This document shows positions 29,501 through 37,700 of a stretch of DNA of 64,000 nt, one piece after another (position 1 is the stretch's first letter; each line of letters starts with the position of its first letter). The notes beneath the pieces were generated by a model, which did not search any database, was not told the DNA's origin, and worked only from the letters and a program-made list of their open reading frames with translations. This DNA comes from Rhynchopus sp. YZ270_cl-10. Taxonomy: Eukaryota; Euglenozoa; Diplonemea; Diplonemida; Diplonemidae. Both the position numbers and the translations under genes were made by a program. The DNA lies in NCBI GenBank assembly GCA_964035575.1, contig OZ037918.1, positions 1,116,001 to 1,180,000 on the forward strand, given 5' to 3'.

Positions 29501-30565
29501 TCTAAGGTGCACATCCATAGACCAGCCAGCAAGTCGAACGGGGCCGTAGCAGTGCTGCACACAGGAGCTCACGAGGCTGGCCACTTCTCGCCGTTATGCA
29601 TGACAGACAACACGTTTGCATATCTGCGAAGCCTTGCCCCCGACACCCCCCTTCCAGAGATGCAGTGCCACAGCACCGGAGCGCTGTCACGGATGGAGGA
29701 GCGCCCGGGGAGACAGGGGGAATTGCTCACGTGCGAAAACTGCGCACTCATCACCGAATGTAGTGTCCCCCACTGGTTTTGTAGTTCCTGCGAGCGCACA
29801 TGGTGTGAGGGATGTGGGAGCGCCAACGCAAAGTGTGTGCTGAGGGCAAAGCCAGTTCAGCCAGTTCAGCCAGTTCAGCCGACAACATCGCAGACAGTGG
29901 GAGGTAGCTACTACAACAGCAACCCAGCTCCCCCACAGGACGCGGCAACGGAGGTGAAGGAGGAGGTTATGGATGAGGAGGATTCCGCCGACTGCGCCGA
30001 CCACGACACCACCATGGACAACAACACCGCAACCGCAGCAGAATCCTTCGTCTGGGGGCCATCAGAGCAGAGCTACAACACCACACCAACAGCTCTGACT
30101 GGTGACCACCACTTGGGTTCAGCGAAGACTGGTGGATGGACGGCTAAGTCCCACGCGGAAAGAAGGACGAAGCTGACCACCCTTGGGACTTCGCGGCGGG
30201 CGCAGGGGAACCACACTCGTCGCTCCGGTGTAGTGGAGGACAGGTCTGCGGAGACCACAGCAAGGCGGCCTTCTCCCCCTATCTCGCGAGGGTCGGATGT
30301 GGAGGCGAAAGGGTTAGTCCCACACAGCCAGAAGGAAGGGGACAGGGTGCCGAGAAATGTCGAAGAGTGGGCGGACTGCTTCTTCCCCAGGGGAGGGACC
30401 AGGCGAGAGGGAATGACTCCCTTGGCACCGGAGGTGGCGTACGAGGCGCTGGACGCGTGGTGGGATCAGCGGGAGGAGCTGGGGCGCGTCGGAGGACGGC
30501 AGACGAGTCAGTACGGGGCGCTTAGGGCGGTCCTGGTGCTGATGATGGAGGCGACCTTCAAATAG
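23558..30565 (+). CDS. Family B LINE polyprotein: OTU - zinc fingers - RT - RLE - OTU - Cys-rich finger
   Basis: 2335 residues from the first ATG of the open frame. The N-terminus is Ser/Asn-rich and contains four ~27-residue repeats (about 188-300, with RGRTLDVRADSIS). The GGGERGMLVFG module shared with family A begins near 335. The first OTU-like domain is convincing: NGEC618MYVAL, WGNHLTLHLA, and NNH733YEEV. A C2H2 finger (about 784-815) and a C4 knuckle (about 834-857) follow. Reverse transcriptase has Asp1197 in motif A, AQQGDPAGPLLFS, and YLDD from 1282. The restriction-like endonuclease has CRQC...GDHIFACRMGGH, RHN, PAD1673 and ID1689VT, then FTPFALETTGG. The second OTU-like domain has GDC1897AFDAV, RSWADQTALAGLA and GH2009FSPL. 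A Cys-rich finger (CENC...WFCSSC...CEGC, about 2058-2094) and an acidic then basic tail follow. The tail is far shorter than in family A. Family assignment is strong; substrate and role of the OTU domains are unknown. Confidence 0.9.
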   Translation: MCRWSAQLWAMVLLCGAMDDGGGDSRSWCSNMSNMRSSSSMSRSSMSSSMSSSSMCSSSMSSSSMSSSIVSRSTAINISTSHGCGRHVSRVGSSTPTQHSQVPRSRCSNMSSHDWSDGLYGSVYCNNSGSNNHTSNIYTCSNGRKGFMCSGYRSCRCTPIPPHYYPKKRPVPNNPSGCSFDSSNNNNNYNNGGRHWMRGRTLDVRADSISSNNSNYNNSGRQWRRGRTLDVRAGSISSNNNNNYNNSGRQWMRGWTLDVRADSISSNNSNYNNGGRQRMRGRTQDVRADSISSNNSNYNNNRNTSNNNSISSTCSSTDSNSNSSSSNCSNNTVGGGERGMLVFGASLAGREGQSYCVTLRVWGTFITPNVHMGRAEHGLGFDWWSILWERLSSLRRPDPRWVAEAPEWGVFVSFAVLDMWKDRRAPTLSHLILWLVGRRGTRRTRRGHRSLNWTKAQASRFRRRKAPCKRPPSQLFRRIRAAVVRVALQWVAIWALVCVGYELGRSAPRALGCALIRDAELLSVLLRKGLLQGRYRARSGRLWLRVLASRVWVFMQRLRRTAGTGDGWELSPQSISLGPGALAGGADGDINPEEAANLDAFLEVHGGKRVPNAANGECMYVALLGKKNALYLDVSKARTELADRARVTKVKTGLRRYFETEAQLSSFIDGLTNPEVWGNHLTLHLAANAWSTTIAVVQPGPNPVVTINPAASSKDLRTQKDRRVRVVSLLNNHYEEVQMDPKNALAMAQSAPFAELDPKGLTATPIPAMTKESPSPLGADAPRLFCPVPCCNGSSLHRPQPFSVPGLRTHIGAHLSSGDHIPHDTLNKLGLGQCEACGGIRSASKETCLQCAKLVKAIAKPTPRERTAVEKADDVDLPEWWEIAQIPIRTTDAIPTSIDRPAAVEFTQALEDVAAVGDEASWKRLCMFAKLVLPAKRGGKHLKTKVAVLRQKDVDEWREGEIAAMWRAAANRTGGTKKEKERKEPTWEEREKAMVREVRNGRMAAGMSRLHKGGLAERTEESTDILRRKHPHEEPQPATSLPEIASEPLKPIAALKAINSMAKGSAPGPFGLRGDHLKGWMVKHPDLNILPLMTQVLDLLRRGKAPSETAMFMAGATLVALKKGDQGDVRPISAGNTLRRVVSKIEVASVREKARGVLLPGRQVGVAVDGGLEAATMVVAAYAKRHQGSDKVIVQIDYENAFNSIFRKTFLEATRKYLPSISPWVEWCYNSHTGLVYGDEMIPSTRGAQQGDPAGPLLFSLGIKALTDEVRAVQGIDCSIWYLDDGTIMGNPEAVARALELVRTRSAELGLKVKLSKCEVIALGQQTPLDLDRAGLPVCSHTTDLAETCSACEGKVMSVKYGGFAFLGAPIGDDEYCEAYMEKKVEEFAVQLRLLQKVSDSQAGLTLLRQCEGFARMVFYMRAIGHACTHKYLSQYDKEVDAALAALFGDEDGGLPEEARRQAALPCRVGGMGVRRIRDHWTAAAMGARSGLHQLCTELDPSFTWDAEGWERTATLYNEQVAEGARIDPKLQPAVPLRQRDLSAGILEEQLRDLFVKGDAYDKARLNSLALPQAGSWLTAPPTWEHYIPPIAFKAAARLRLHLPIYAEGVSCRQCNQPMDTRGDHIFACRMGGHRILRHNSVRDYVYGAANEAGLSPILEPNHLILGNNKPADILLSTGVGESRGRAIDVTVWTPTSASMVQGAAVAKGYAATKAETAKRKKHGDACAAERLAFTPFALETTGGLGPAAASIWQQMLRFAADRKLGNRVEMSQRWNWGLGTTLQRQIGKAATDRGSLTGCLRGPLRERVDLDPTVDPEEGDLIRLPPDHLPNLEVTDDHQGDIRVSAEEEPETGNEKETAPETAAQDPTPHSELEANLVKWGLSRPQVPVPFRVGDCAFDAVCWSVRSWKVVTSSTLRSLAVERVKRDADLARNAMPDLATWVRWMSLAGNRDRRSWADQTALAGLARALQVVIVAVVSSDSKVHIHRPASKSNGAVAVLHTGAHEAGHFSPLCMTDNTFAYLRSLAPDTPLPEMQCHSTGALSRMEERPGRQGELLTCENCALITECSVPHWFCSSCERTWCEGCGSANAKCVLRAKPVQPVQPVQPTTSQTVGGSYYNSNPAPPQDAATEVKEEVMDEEDSADCADHDTTMDNNTATAAESFVWGPSEQSYNTTPTALTGDHHLGSAKTGGWTAKSHAERRTKLTTLGTSRRAQGNHTRRSGVVEDRSAETTARRPSPPISRGSDVEAKGLVPHSQKEGDRVPRNVEEWADCFFPRGGTRREGMTPLAPEVAYEALDAWWDQREELGRVGGRQTSQYGALRAVLVLMMEATFK
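24120..24455 (+). repeat. ~81-bp in-frame tandem repeat in family B, 4 copies
   Basis: Four units translate to GGRxWMRGRTLDVRADSIS followed by SNNSNYNN-like spacers, with a few substitutions each. The length is a multiple of three, so the frame is kept. It may have grown by unequal exchange or slippage. Confidence 0.8.
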
Positions 30566-31415
30566 AAGGGCCTCGCGATTGGTTGTGATTGTGGTTTATG
30601 TGGGCACTGTTGCCCTTCCCTTCTCTGTTATTTTCCCCCACCCCAACTTTTGTGTGTAGCAACACCTGTTTAGTTCCCTGTTTCCTTTTTACCCCCAACC
30701 CCTCCCATTAGATACATGTGTGTAATCCCCCTGGTGTCAAGCCCCTTGTATGTAAATTCCAAATCTTCCCCCTCACAGAAAACGTCAGGAGTAAGCCAAG
30801 GAGGCGGTTTGTCTGTGGGCGTCGGCCTAGGAGTAAGCGACGGAGATTTTTTCCCCCACCCCATCCCCTACGAGTTCCATGGGGGGTCGCTACTGGCGTT
30901 AATCATCCAAACAAAAAAGACTACAAGAGACAAAACAAAAGTAACAAGAAAGGAACTTCGTATTGTAAAAAGAAAGCCCCATCCCGCCCCTTCCTCCCCT
31001 CCAGAACCAGCTGGGCACCAATACTGGAAATACAGCAAAACCACACAGACTGGACAGTCTATATTCACCCCTGCCTCTCCCGTGTTAATGTTCACCCCTC
31101 CTTTATCCCAAATTGTCATAGAGCTAAATATAGTTGTATGCCTCGCTTCGCTCGGCAAACAACGATACATAATAGGGCGACATGCTGATGACAAATATCT
31201 CCCTTGTTTAATTCACTTTTGTGCCTCGTTCTAACTAAACCGGCACATGTACTGATTGTAAGACTTTTGGCCCTCGCTTCGCTCGGACCAAGCGCCTTTC
31301 ATGTGCATTATAAACGTACCCCCCTTGCCCTGTCCAGTTTGATGTGGAACAAAAAAAAGTCGAGCCTAGGGCTAAGTTGAACAACACCAAAAAAAAAAAA
31401 AAAAAAAAAAAAAAA
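30566..31415 (+). other. 3' UTR and poly-A of family B
   Basis: Non-coding, with two CTCGCTTCGCTCGG palindromic words (near 31142 and 31273). It ends in GAGCCTAGGGCTAAG plus TTGAACAACACC and A(27), the same terminus as family A. Confidence 0.75.
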
Positions 31416-31486
31416 TGACACAATTCACCATTGCCACAGACTAAAAACGAAATCGGTGTCCTGCACTCGGCTTTCAAGTTTCAAAG

Positions 31487-31517
<31 letters not shown>
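31416..31517. other. Spacer with poly-A, no gene seen
   Basis: About 70 bases of unique sequence followed by a ~31-nt A-run that directly abuts the antisense LINE fragment. Confidence 0.5.
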
Positions 31518-31518
<1 letters not shown>

Positions 31519-32532
31519 CCCTAGGCTCGCTTTTTTTATCTACATCCAGTGACAGAGGGGGTACTTACTAGTCAAGCGAGTATGTAAACAGCTAGATGTC
31601 CAGACAAGGGCACTTTACTATTGTACTGGCAAGACAGTGCCTGAAAACACAGTTAGTGGCACTAAAATCCTAAAAAACCTTAGTTTTTTAGTCTTTACTA
31701 TAGAGATGTGCGCCACCCACACCACACACACTACACACCCACACACAGCACACCCACACACACCCACACACACACACACACACACACCCTCACCACCAGG
31801 GGGATTTGACCAAAAAATCGATTTTTTTAAATAAATAGTTGCTCATCCAAAAGTGAATTTTTTGGGCTTAACGTGTTGTTTGGGGGCATTGAGGCCCAAA
31901 AAAAAATTTTTTTTCAGTCGTGTTCAGAAATTGGACTGCCAAATGACATGTGGCATTCGGCCAAAAATCAGCTTTTTTGGTCATTTTTGCCTTGTAAAAC
32001 ATGACACTTGTGGCATGCTTCCCAGTACAGGAAAGTGCATTGAAAAACCTGAAAAAACACATCTAATATGTGATGGTCAAAAGTGCAAGATTCCTTCGTT
32101 AATGAACTTTTTGAGTACCAGTTATACCTGGGGAATATGCTCAGATCACTCTTTTGACCATCTGGCGTTTACCACAAAAACACCACTTTTTACAGGCCAC
32201 TTTACAGGCCAGTTCATGAAGGCACGAGTGAGGTTTTTTTGTACACGTTACCGTGAGCGGGCGCGCGAAGCGCGCACGCGAACGCCCCGCGGGAAGCGAA
32301 TAGCTGACCGCCTGCCCAGTGTGTGAGGTCCATACAAAAAAAACCACCTGTAAAAAAAGGTGAGGTCCTCCTCATGTTTCCATGGAAGTGTCACACAAGA
32401 ACGACAGGTTTTTTAGCCCGTCACCAAATAGAAAGCATCTGGGACAACTACAACCAACACTTCCCTGCAAATAAGCAAAAGGGTCGTATGTGAGTGCAAT
32501 TTTTCCCAAAAGGAAAAGGGGAGGGGATGGGA
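31518..32532 (-). mobile_element. Antisense family A 3'-UTR fragment, split by an insertion
   Basis: 31518-31668 is the reverse complement of about 23127-23275, and 32426-32532 the reverse complement of about 23012-23115, in the order expected for one minus-strand fragment. It ends inside the GAGCCTAGGGC word instead of continuing to the usual poly-A, and abuts an A-run on the plus strand. The 757 bp between the two pieces is foreign. Confidence 0.8.
31669..32425. mobile_element. 757-bp insertion in the antisense LINE fragment
   Basis: Compared with the uninterrupted family A 3' UTR, this block is extra and is flanked by AAAT at 31665-31668 and 32426-32429. CTAAAAAACCT occurs near the left end and inverted near the right end, a few bases from the boundary. 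The interior holds a CA-rich microsatellite (about 31712-31790) and a GCGCGCGAAGCGCGC patch near 32261. There is no convincing gene. The class is unknown; it may be a non-autonomous DNA element. Confidence 0.55.
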
Positions 32533-32543
32533 GGAGAACAGTT

Positions 32544-32660
32544 ACAGGGGACCATTTTTTACAGGGGACCATTTTTTACAGGGGACCATTTTTTACACAG
32601 GGGACCATTTTTTACACAGGGGACCATTTTTTACACAGGGGACCATTTTTTACACATTAC
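32544..32660 (+). promoter_or_regulatory. 5' monomers of family A copy 2, 6 copies
   Basis: Six ACAGGGGACCATTTTTTAC units, with 18-bp spacing in the first three and 20-bp spacing (an extra AC) in later ones. They lead directly into the shared ATTACAACACACTTGTCC leader. Confidence 0.55.
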
Positions 32661-32843
32661 AACACACTTGTCCTTTCTTTTTACCCTCCCTCCCTCCCCC
32701 TTTCCTTTGTTTTATTGTGAGCCTTGTACGCCTCCACGGGGCGGTCCCTGGGCAACGGTTGAGGAGTGCAGGCCGGCGAAGCGCAAGGCGTAGTGTGTTT
32801 TGTCCTTCTTTGTTTTCGTTTTTTGGTTTTTGCTTTTTTAAAA

Positions 32844-33123
32844 ATGAGGAGGAAGGCCCTTTTGGGGGCGTTGTGGGTGGTGCTGCATGTCTGCATCAGC
32901 AGCAGCAGCAGGTGCTACACCAACAGCAGCAGCAACAGCAGCAACAGCAGCAACAGCAGCAACAGCAGCAACAGCAGCAACAGCAGCAACAGCAGCAACA
33001 GCAGCAACAGCAGCAACAGCAGCAACAGCAGCAACAGCAGCAACAGCAGCAACAGCAGCAACAGCAGCAACAGCAGCAACAGCAGCAACAGCAGCAACAG
33101 CAGCAACAGCAGCAACAGCAGCT
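32844..33123 (+). pseudogene. N-terminal piece of the family A polyprotein (copy 2)
   Basis: Same ATG context and MRRKALLGALWVVLHVCIS start as copy 1, then a pure AGCAAC run of about 60 codons. The frame then enters the 1.4-kb insertion and soon stops. Confidence 0.75.
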
Positions 33124-34556
33124 CCCAGGGGATTAGGCCCCCCGACGGGTAGCTGCTAACAGGAGGCGTGCGTTCCCGAGAGGGGACCCTGGTGGGTTTG
33201 TTGCCCCGTTGACCAGCAGACGAGACAACGTCTGGCGTGTAACCTCCTAGTCGGCGCATCACCCGGGCTGCTCCACGGAGACAGTGGGTGGTGCGTGGTA
33301 CGGGGACGACAGTCCTCACCTAGCATCCGGAATTCCAGGTATGTCAACACACACTAGCAAAGGACACACAGGGGTGGCTGAGAGGTTGGTGTTTGGTAGT
33401 TGCCAATGGCGGCTTGCTGACGGGGACCTGGACCATCTCACTGGGTGACTGCTGTATCTGCATTGTGTGGTTCTTACTGCACGCTTGTGGCTGCTGTCAG
33501 GGCTATCTACGATGGGTGAGGCGCTTCTTCCGAACGTCTGCAGCGGCTGCGTTGGCCTTCGGGACTTCACGGATGCTGTCGGTACGCTCAGGAGATGTCG
33601 TCCTCCCTGGACCTTGGCTGGGTGTCTGCAGTGACGCACCGGGTGCGTCCACTGTTTGAATCCACAGGGGTGATCCACAGCCACAGAACTGGTCCGTCCA
33701 GGTCAGGGTGTGCCTCCCATGTAAAAGCCCCCATCAAAGACTTCTGTAGCCACTCCTGTCCGCGTTGGAGTCTGGGTGACCGTTGCAACGGCCTCTAGGG
33801 AGAGAGAGGCCGGTGTAGTCAGGGACTACCCACATGGTGAGCACACTCGACGACTGCAAGCAACTGCACCGCTATTTGCTGCGGTGGTGCCTTTGTGAGC
33901 AGCACTCGTTCGATGTTGTGGCTCACATGTAACAGACTCCGACACTAGTGAGTGGTGACATAACCGCGACGGTTGGGATGTGAACAGGCTAGGCTGGTGA
34001 ATCTGTTAGGGAGTTGTGTCGGATGCATACTTGTGGGGAGTCACTCCCCTGCAGACAGGCGTGACCAACTTGCCGAGCAGAGGTCAGGTCGAGTAATCGG
34101 CTGGCTAACGGTCAAAGATCGCATTGGGTCGGCAGATTCATGCGGTTCAGACCGTCGGTTCCACCTCCGGGCGACTGGAGTGGTCAGCGCGAGCTGGCTG
34201 TGTCCCACCAGTGCGTGAAACCACAAACTGGGACGCATGGGATCGCTACAGACTGGGTCACCAGCCGGTCCTCTCAAGCAGAGGGCTCAATGTACAGTCG
34301 GGCCACAGTGAGTTACACACCCCGCGGACTTCGGAAGTTTCTGTGATACGGAAGAAGCCATCGGGTGGTAGTGAGCTGTGCTCTCGGTGGAAGGGCGTGT
34401 CTGAAAAGGACACAACCAGGAGACCGAGGGGCTGCTGGTCGGAAACACCCCAGGTATGTGTAAAAAGGGTGTAGGACGGCTAGCAGCGGAAAGGTCCTCA
34501 GCCTGACCTGCGCCTCCCCACTTCTTCTTCAGGGGAGGAGGGCAAAGGGGACAAGT
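33124..34556. mobile_element. ~1.43-kb sequence inserted in the CAG tract of copy 2, origin unknown
   Basis: GC-balanced sequence absent from copies 1 and 3, bounded on both sides by CAGCAA repeats. It has no long frame. It contains several GTATGT words (near 33337 and 34454) and a CTTCTTCTTCAGG word near 34523 that resemble splice sites. It could be a separate insertion, a piece of host gene, or an intron-like segment. The exact ends and any duplication are hidden by the repeats. Confidence 0.5.
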
Positions 34557-34684
34557 GAACAACAGCAACAACAGCAACAGCAGCAACAGCAGCAACATCA
34601 GCAGCAGCAGCAACAACAGCAGCAACAGCAGCAGCAACAGGTGCTACACCAACAGCAGCAGCAACAACATATGCCACACCAGCT

Positions 34685-34717
<33 letters not shown>

Positions 34718-37700
34718 ACAGCAGCAACAGCAGCAACAGCAGCAACAGCAGCAACAGCAGCAACAGCAGCAACAGCAGCAACAGCAGCAACAGCAGCAAC
34801 AGCAGCAACAGCAGCAACTGCAGCAACAACATAAGCTGCATCAACAGCAGTAGCAGGAGCACCAACAGCAGGAGCGGCAGCTTCCTATGCTACAACAGCT
34901 TCCTCATCAGTGGCAGGAGCCCCATTCCCCCCCTTTTTTACCCCAAAAAGAGGCCTCTTGAGCCCAACAACCCAAGCAGCTGCAGCTTTGATAGCAGCAA
35001 CAAAAACGTGTGTGGAGGCAACAAAGTAAAGAACTGTTGTCATAACTACCCACACCCCCCTTCCCCCCATGATATCCCCAAAAAGAGGCAATGTATGCCC
35101 AACCACATCAGTGGCTGCAACAGTGATAGCAGCAAAAACGAAATCTTCGGAGTACTGGGTGGGGTCCCAGTATCACCCCTGGTGTGCAGCAGCAGCAGTT
35201 CCAAAGGCCTTTACAGCAGCAGTTCCAACAGCAGGCTCTACAGCTTTTTCACCAGCAGTTCCAAAGGCTTCTGCAGCAGCGGTTCCAACAGCAGGTCCAA
35301 CAGCAGGCACAACAGCAGTTTAAACAGCAGTTCCAACGGCTTCTGCAGCAGCAAGAGCGTTTCCAAAAGCAGTTCCAGCAGCAGTTCCAGCAGCAGTTCC
35401 AACAGCAGGCACAACAGCAGTTTCAACTGCAGTTCCAAAGACTTCTGCAGCAGCAGCTCCAACAGCAGGTCCAGCAGCGTCTCCAACAGCAGTTCCAGCA
35501 GCAGTTCCAACAGCAGGCACAACAGCAGTTTAAACAGCAGTTCCAATGGCTTCTGCAGCAGCAGTTCCAACAGCGTTTCCAAAAGCAGTTCCAGCAACAG
35601 GCACAACAGCAGGCACAACAGCAGTTTCATCAGCAGTTCCAAGGACTTCTGCGGCAGCAGCTCTAACGGCAGGTCCAACAGCAGTTCCAACAGCAGGCTT
35701 AACAGCAGGCTTAACAGCAGTTCCAAAGACTTCTGCAGCAGCGGTTCCAACAGCAGGTCCAACAGCGTCTCCAAAAGCAGTTCCAGCAACAGTTCCAACA
35801 GCAGGCACAACAGCAGTTTCAACTGCAGTTCCATAGACTTCTGCAGCAGCAGTTCCAACAGCAGGTCCAACAGCAGCACCAACATCAACAGCAGACGCAG
35901 CAACAACAACTTAGGGGGTGGTGAGCGAGGTATGCTGGTGTTCGGGGTCAGCCTTGAGGGGCGAGAAGGACAGAGTGGCTGTGTGATGATGCGGGTGTGG
36001 CAAACGGGGTGTGTACAGATAGAGTTTTGGTTCGACTGGTGGTGCAACCTCTGGGAGGTCTTCACCTCCTTGCGTCAGCCTGACCCCTGCTGGGTAGTCG
36101 AGGCACCTGAGTGGGGAGTGTTTGTGTCGTTCACGGTCCTGGATCTGTGGAAGGACAGACGCGCCCCTACCCTCAGTCATCTCATTTTGTGGCTGGTGGG
36201 CAGGAGGACCAGGAGGACGCGACGAGGACACCGGTCCTTGAACTGGACCAAGTCACAGGCGGGCAGGCTCCGTCGGCGCAAGGCGCCCTGCAATCGTCCG
36301 CCCTCCCCGGCAGCGCACCCAGTTTTCCGCAGGATCAGGGTCGCCGATGCGTTGAGAGGTGCTTTGCAGTGTGTGGCCATCTGGGTTCTGGTTTTTGTGG
36401 GGTCGGAGCTTGGGAGGTCAGCGCCACATGTTTTGGGTTGCGCGCTTTTTCGGGACGCGGAGGTGCTGGGGGTGGGTGTGCTGCGGGGACTGTGCCGCGT
36501 TCGGGGAGGATGGCGGTGGCTGGAAGGGGCGAGCGAGCGAGTGCGCCGATGGACCGGAGGGATCCGAGTGGCTGCCAGCTTGGTGAGAGCCAGTGTGATG
36601 GGGGTGGGTCAGTTGTCGGTGTGTGCAGCCGAGTGGGTGTGGGTTGCATGGTCCGCAGGTGGTTGTTTGGCGGGTTTTGTGGCACTGGTCGGCGTCGCGC
36701 GCCCACTTGGCTGGGTTCTTCTCTTGGAGGTGCGCCGTGTGGCAGCACGCAGGTGGACTCGTAGGATCGGGATGGCATTTGGCATGCTGGTGGTGTCCCT
36801 ACTGGTCTTGCTGTCGCTGTTGTGGCGAGCGGTGACGCCCTGGGACCTGCGCCCTGCCCCTGCTGATCCGGAGCACCCGATCAGCTTGTCCCCGTTTGCG
36901 TTGACCGGTGGGTGCGCAAACGTGAACGCTCCTGCGTATACAGAGCAAGCGGTGTCTGTGGACGCGACTCTGGCGAAGTTTGGAGCTAAACGCATCCCCA
37001 ACGTGTCCACAAATGATTGTGGTTATGTGGCACTACACCTCTGGGACCACGACACGCAGCCGGACGTGAGGGCAATGCGCAAGCAGCTGTATGACACAGC
37101 AGTGGAGGTGTCGAACCGCCTGGTGCAGGTGCTGGGGTCGCAGGAGGCCATGTCGGAGTTTGCCAATGGTGTGACCGGCGAGGCCCACCTCAACCACTTG
37201 GGGCTTCAGCTCACCGCGACAGCATCCCGCATCAACATCGTGGTAGTGCAGGCGTCGGAAGAGAACCCCCTCGTGCGCATCACCCCTGGTAGCAAAAGAG
37301 TCGCCAAGTCGTACGCGGAGAGCTTCCAAGCGAAACTTCCCACGGTCGTCATCGCTCTCTGTGACTCTCACTTTGAGGCAGTGGAGCTTGTCCCGGAGGT
37401 GGGGAAGACCAAGGAGGGGATGGCAGAGAAGATGAGGAAGGAGGCTCGGCAGGCAGTGCTGGACACAGCGCATTTGGATGGCATCATCCCCACCAACACC
37501 ACCACCACCGCCCCCCTGGCTACCAAGCTGGGACACATCAATGCGGATCGGGTGTTCTGCCCCTTTGATGGATGCAGAGCGGGAATTTTGTCTTCGAGTG
37601 ATGCGGTCGGGGGCCTGTCTCGTAAGGGCTTGCTGCAGCACATGCGTCGCCACCAGGCGGATGGAGCGTACATCCCCGACGAGCTGTTGGGCCACTTGGG

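Larger units (their letters stand above)
23309..31415 (+). mobile_element. Family B non-LTR retrotransposon (LINE), full length
   Basis: It starts immediately after the poly-A of family A copy 1 and runs through one long frame (23558-30565) and an ~820-bp 3' UTR to A(27) at 31389-31415. The protein has the same domain order as family A, but the RT and RLE regions differ strongly while the region after the Ser/Asn tract is about 90% identical in DNA. No disruptions are seen in the frame. The 5' end lacks the GGGGACCATTTTTTAC monomers. Confidence 0.88.

Noticed and set aside
12400-31415. LTR retrotransposon or retrovirus-like element
   Set aside because: There are no long terminal repeats, gag, aspartic protease or integrase; poly-A ends and a restriction-like endonuclease indicate LINEs.
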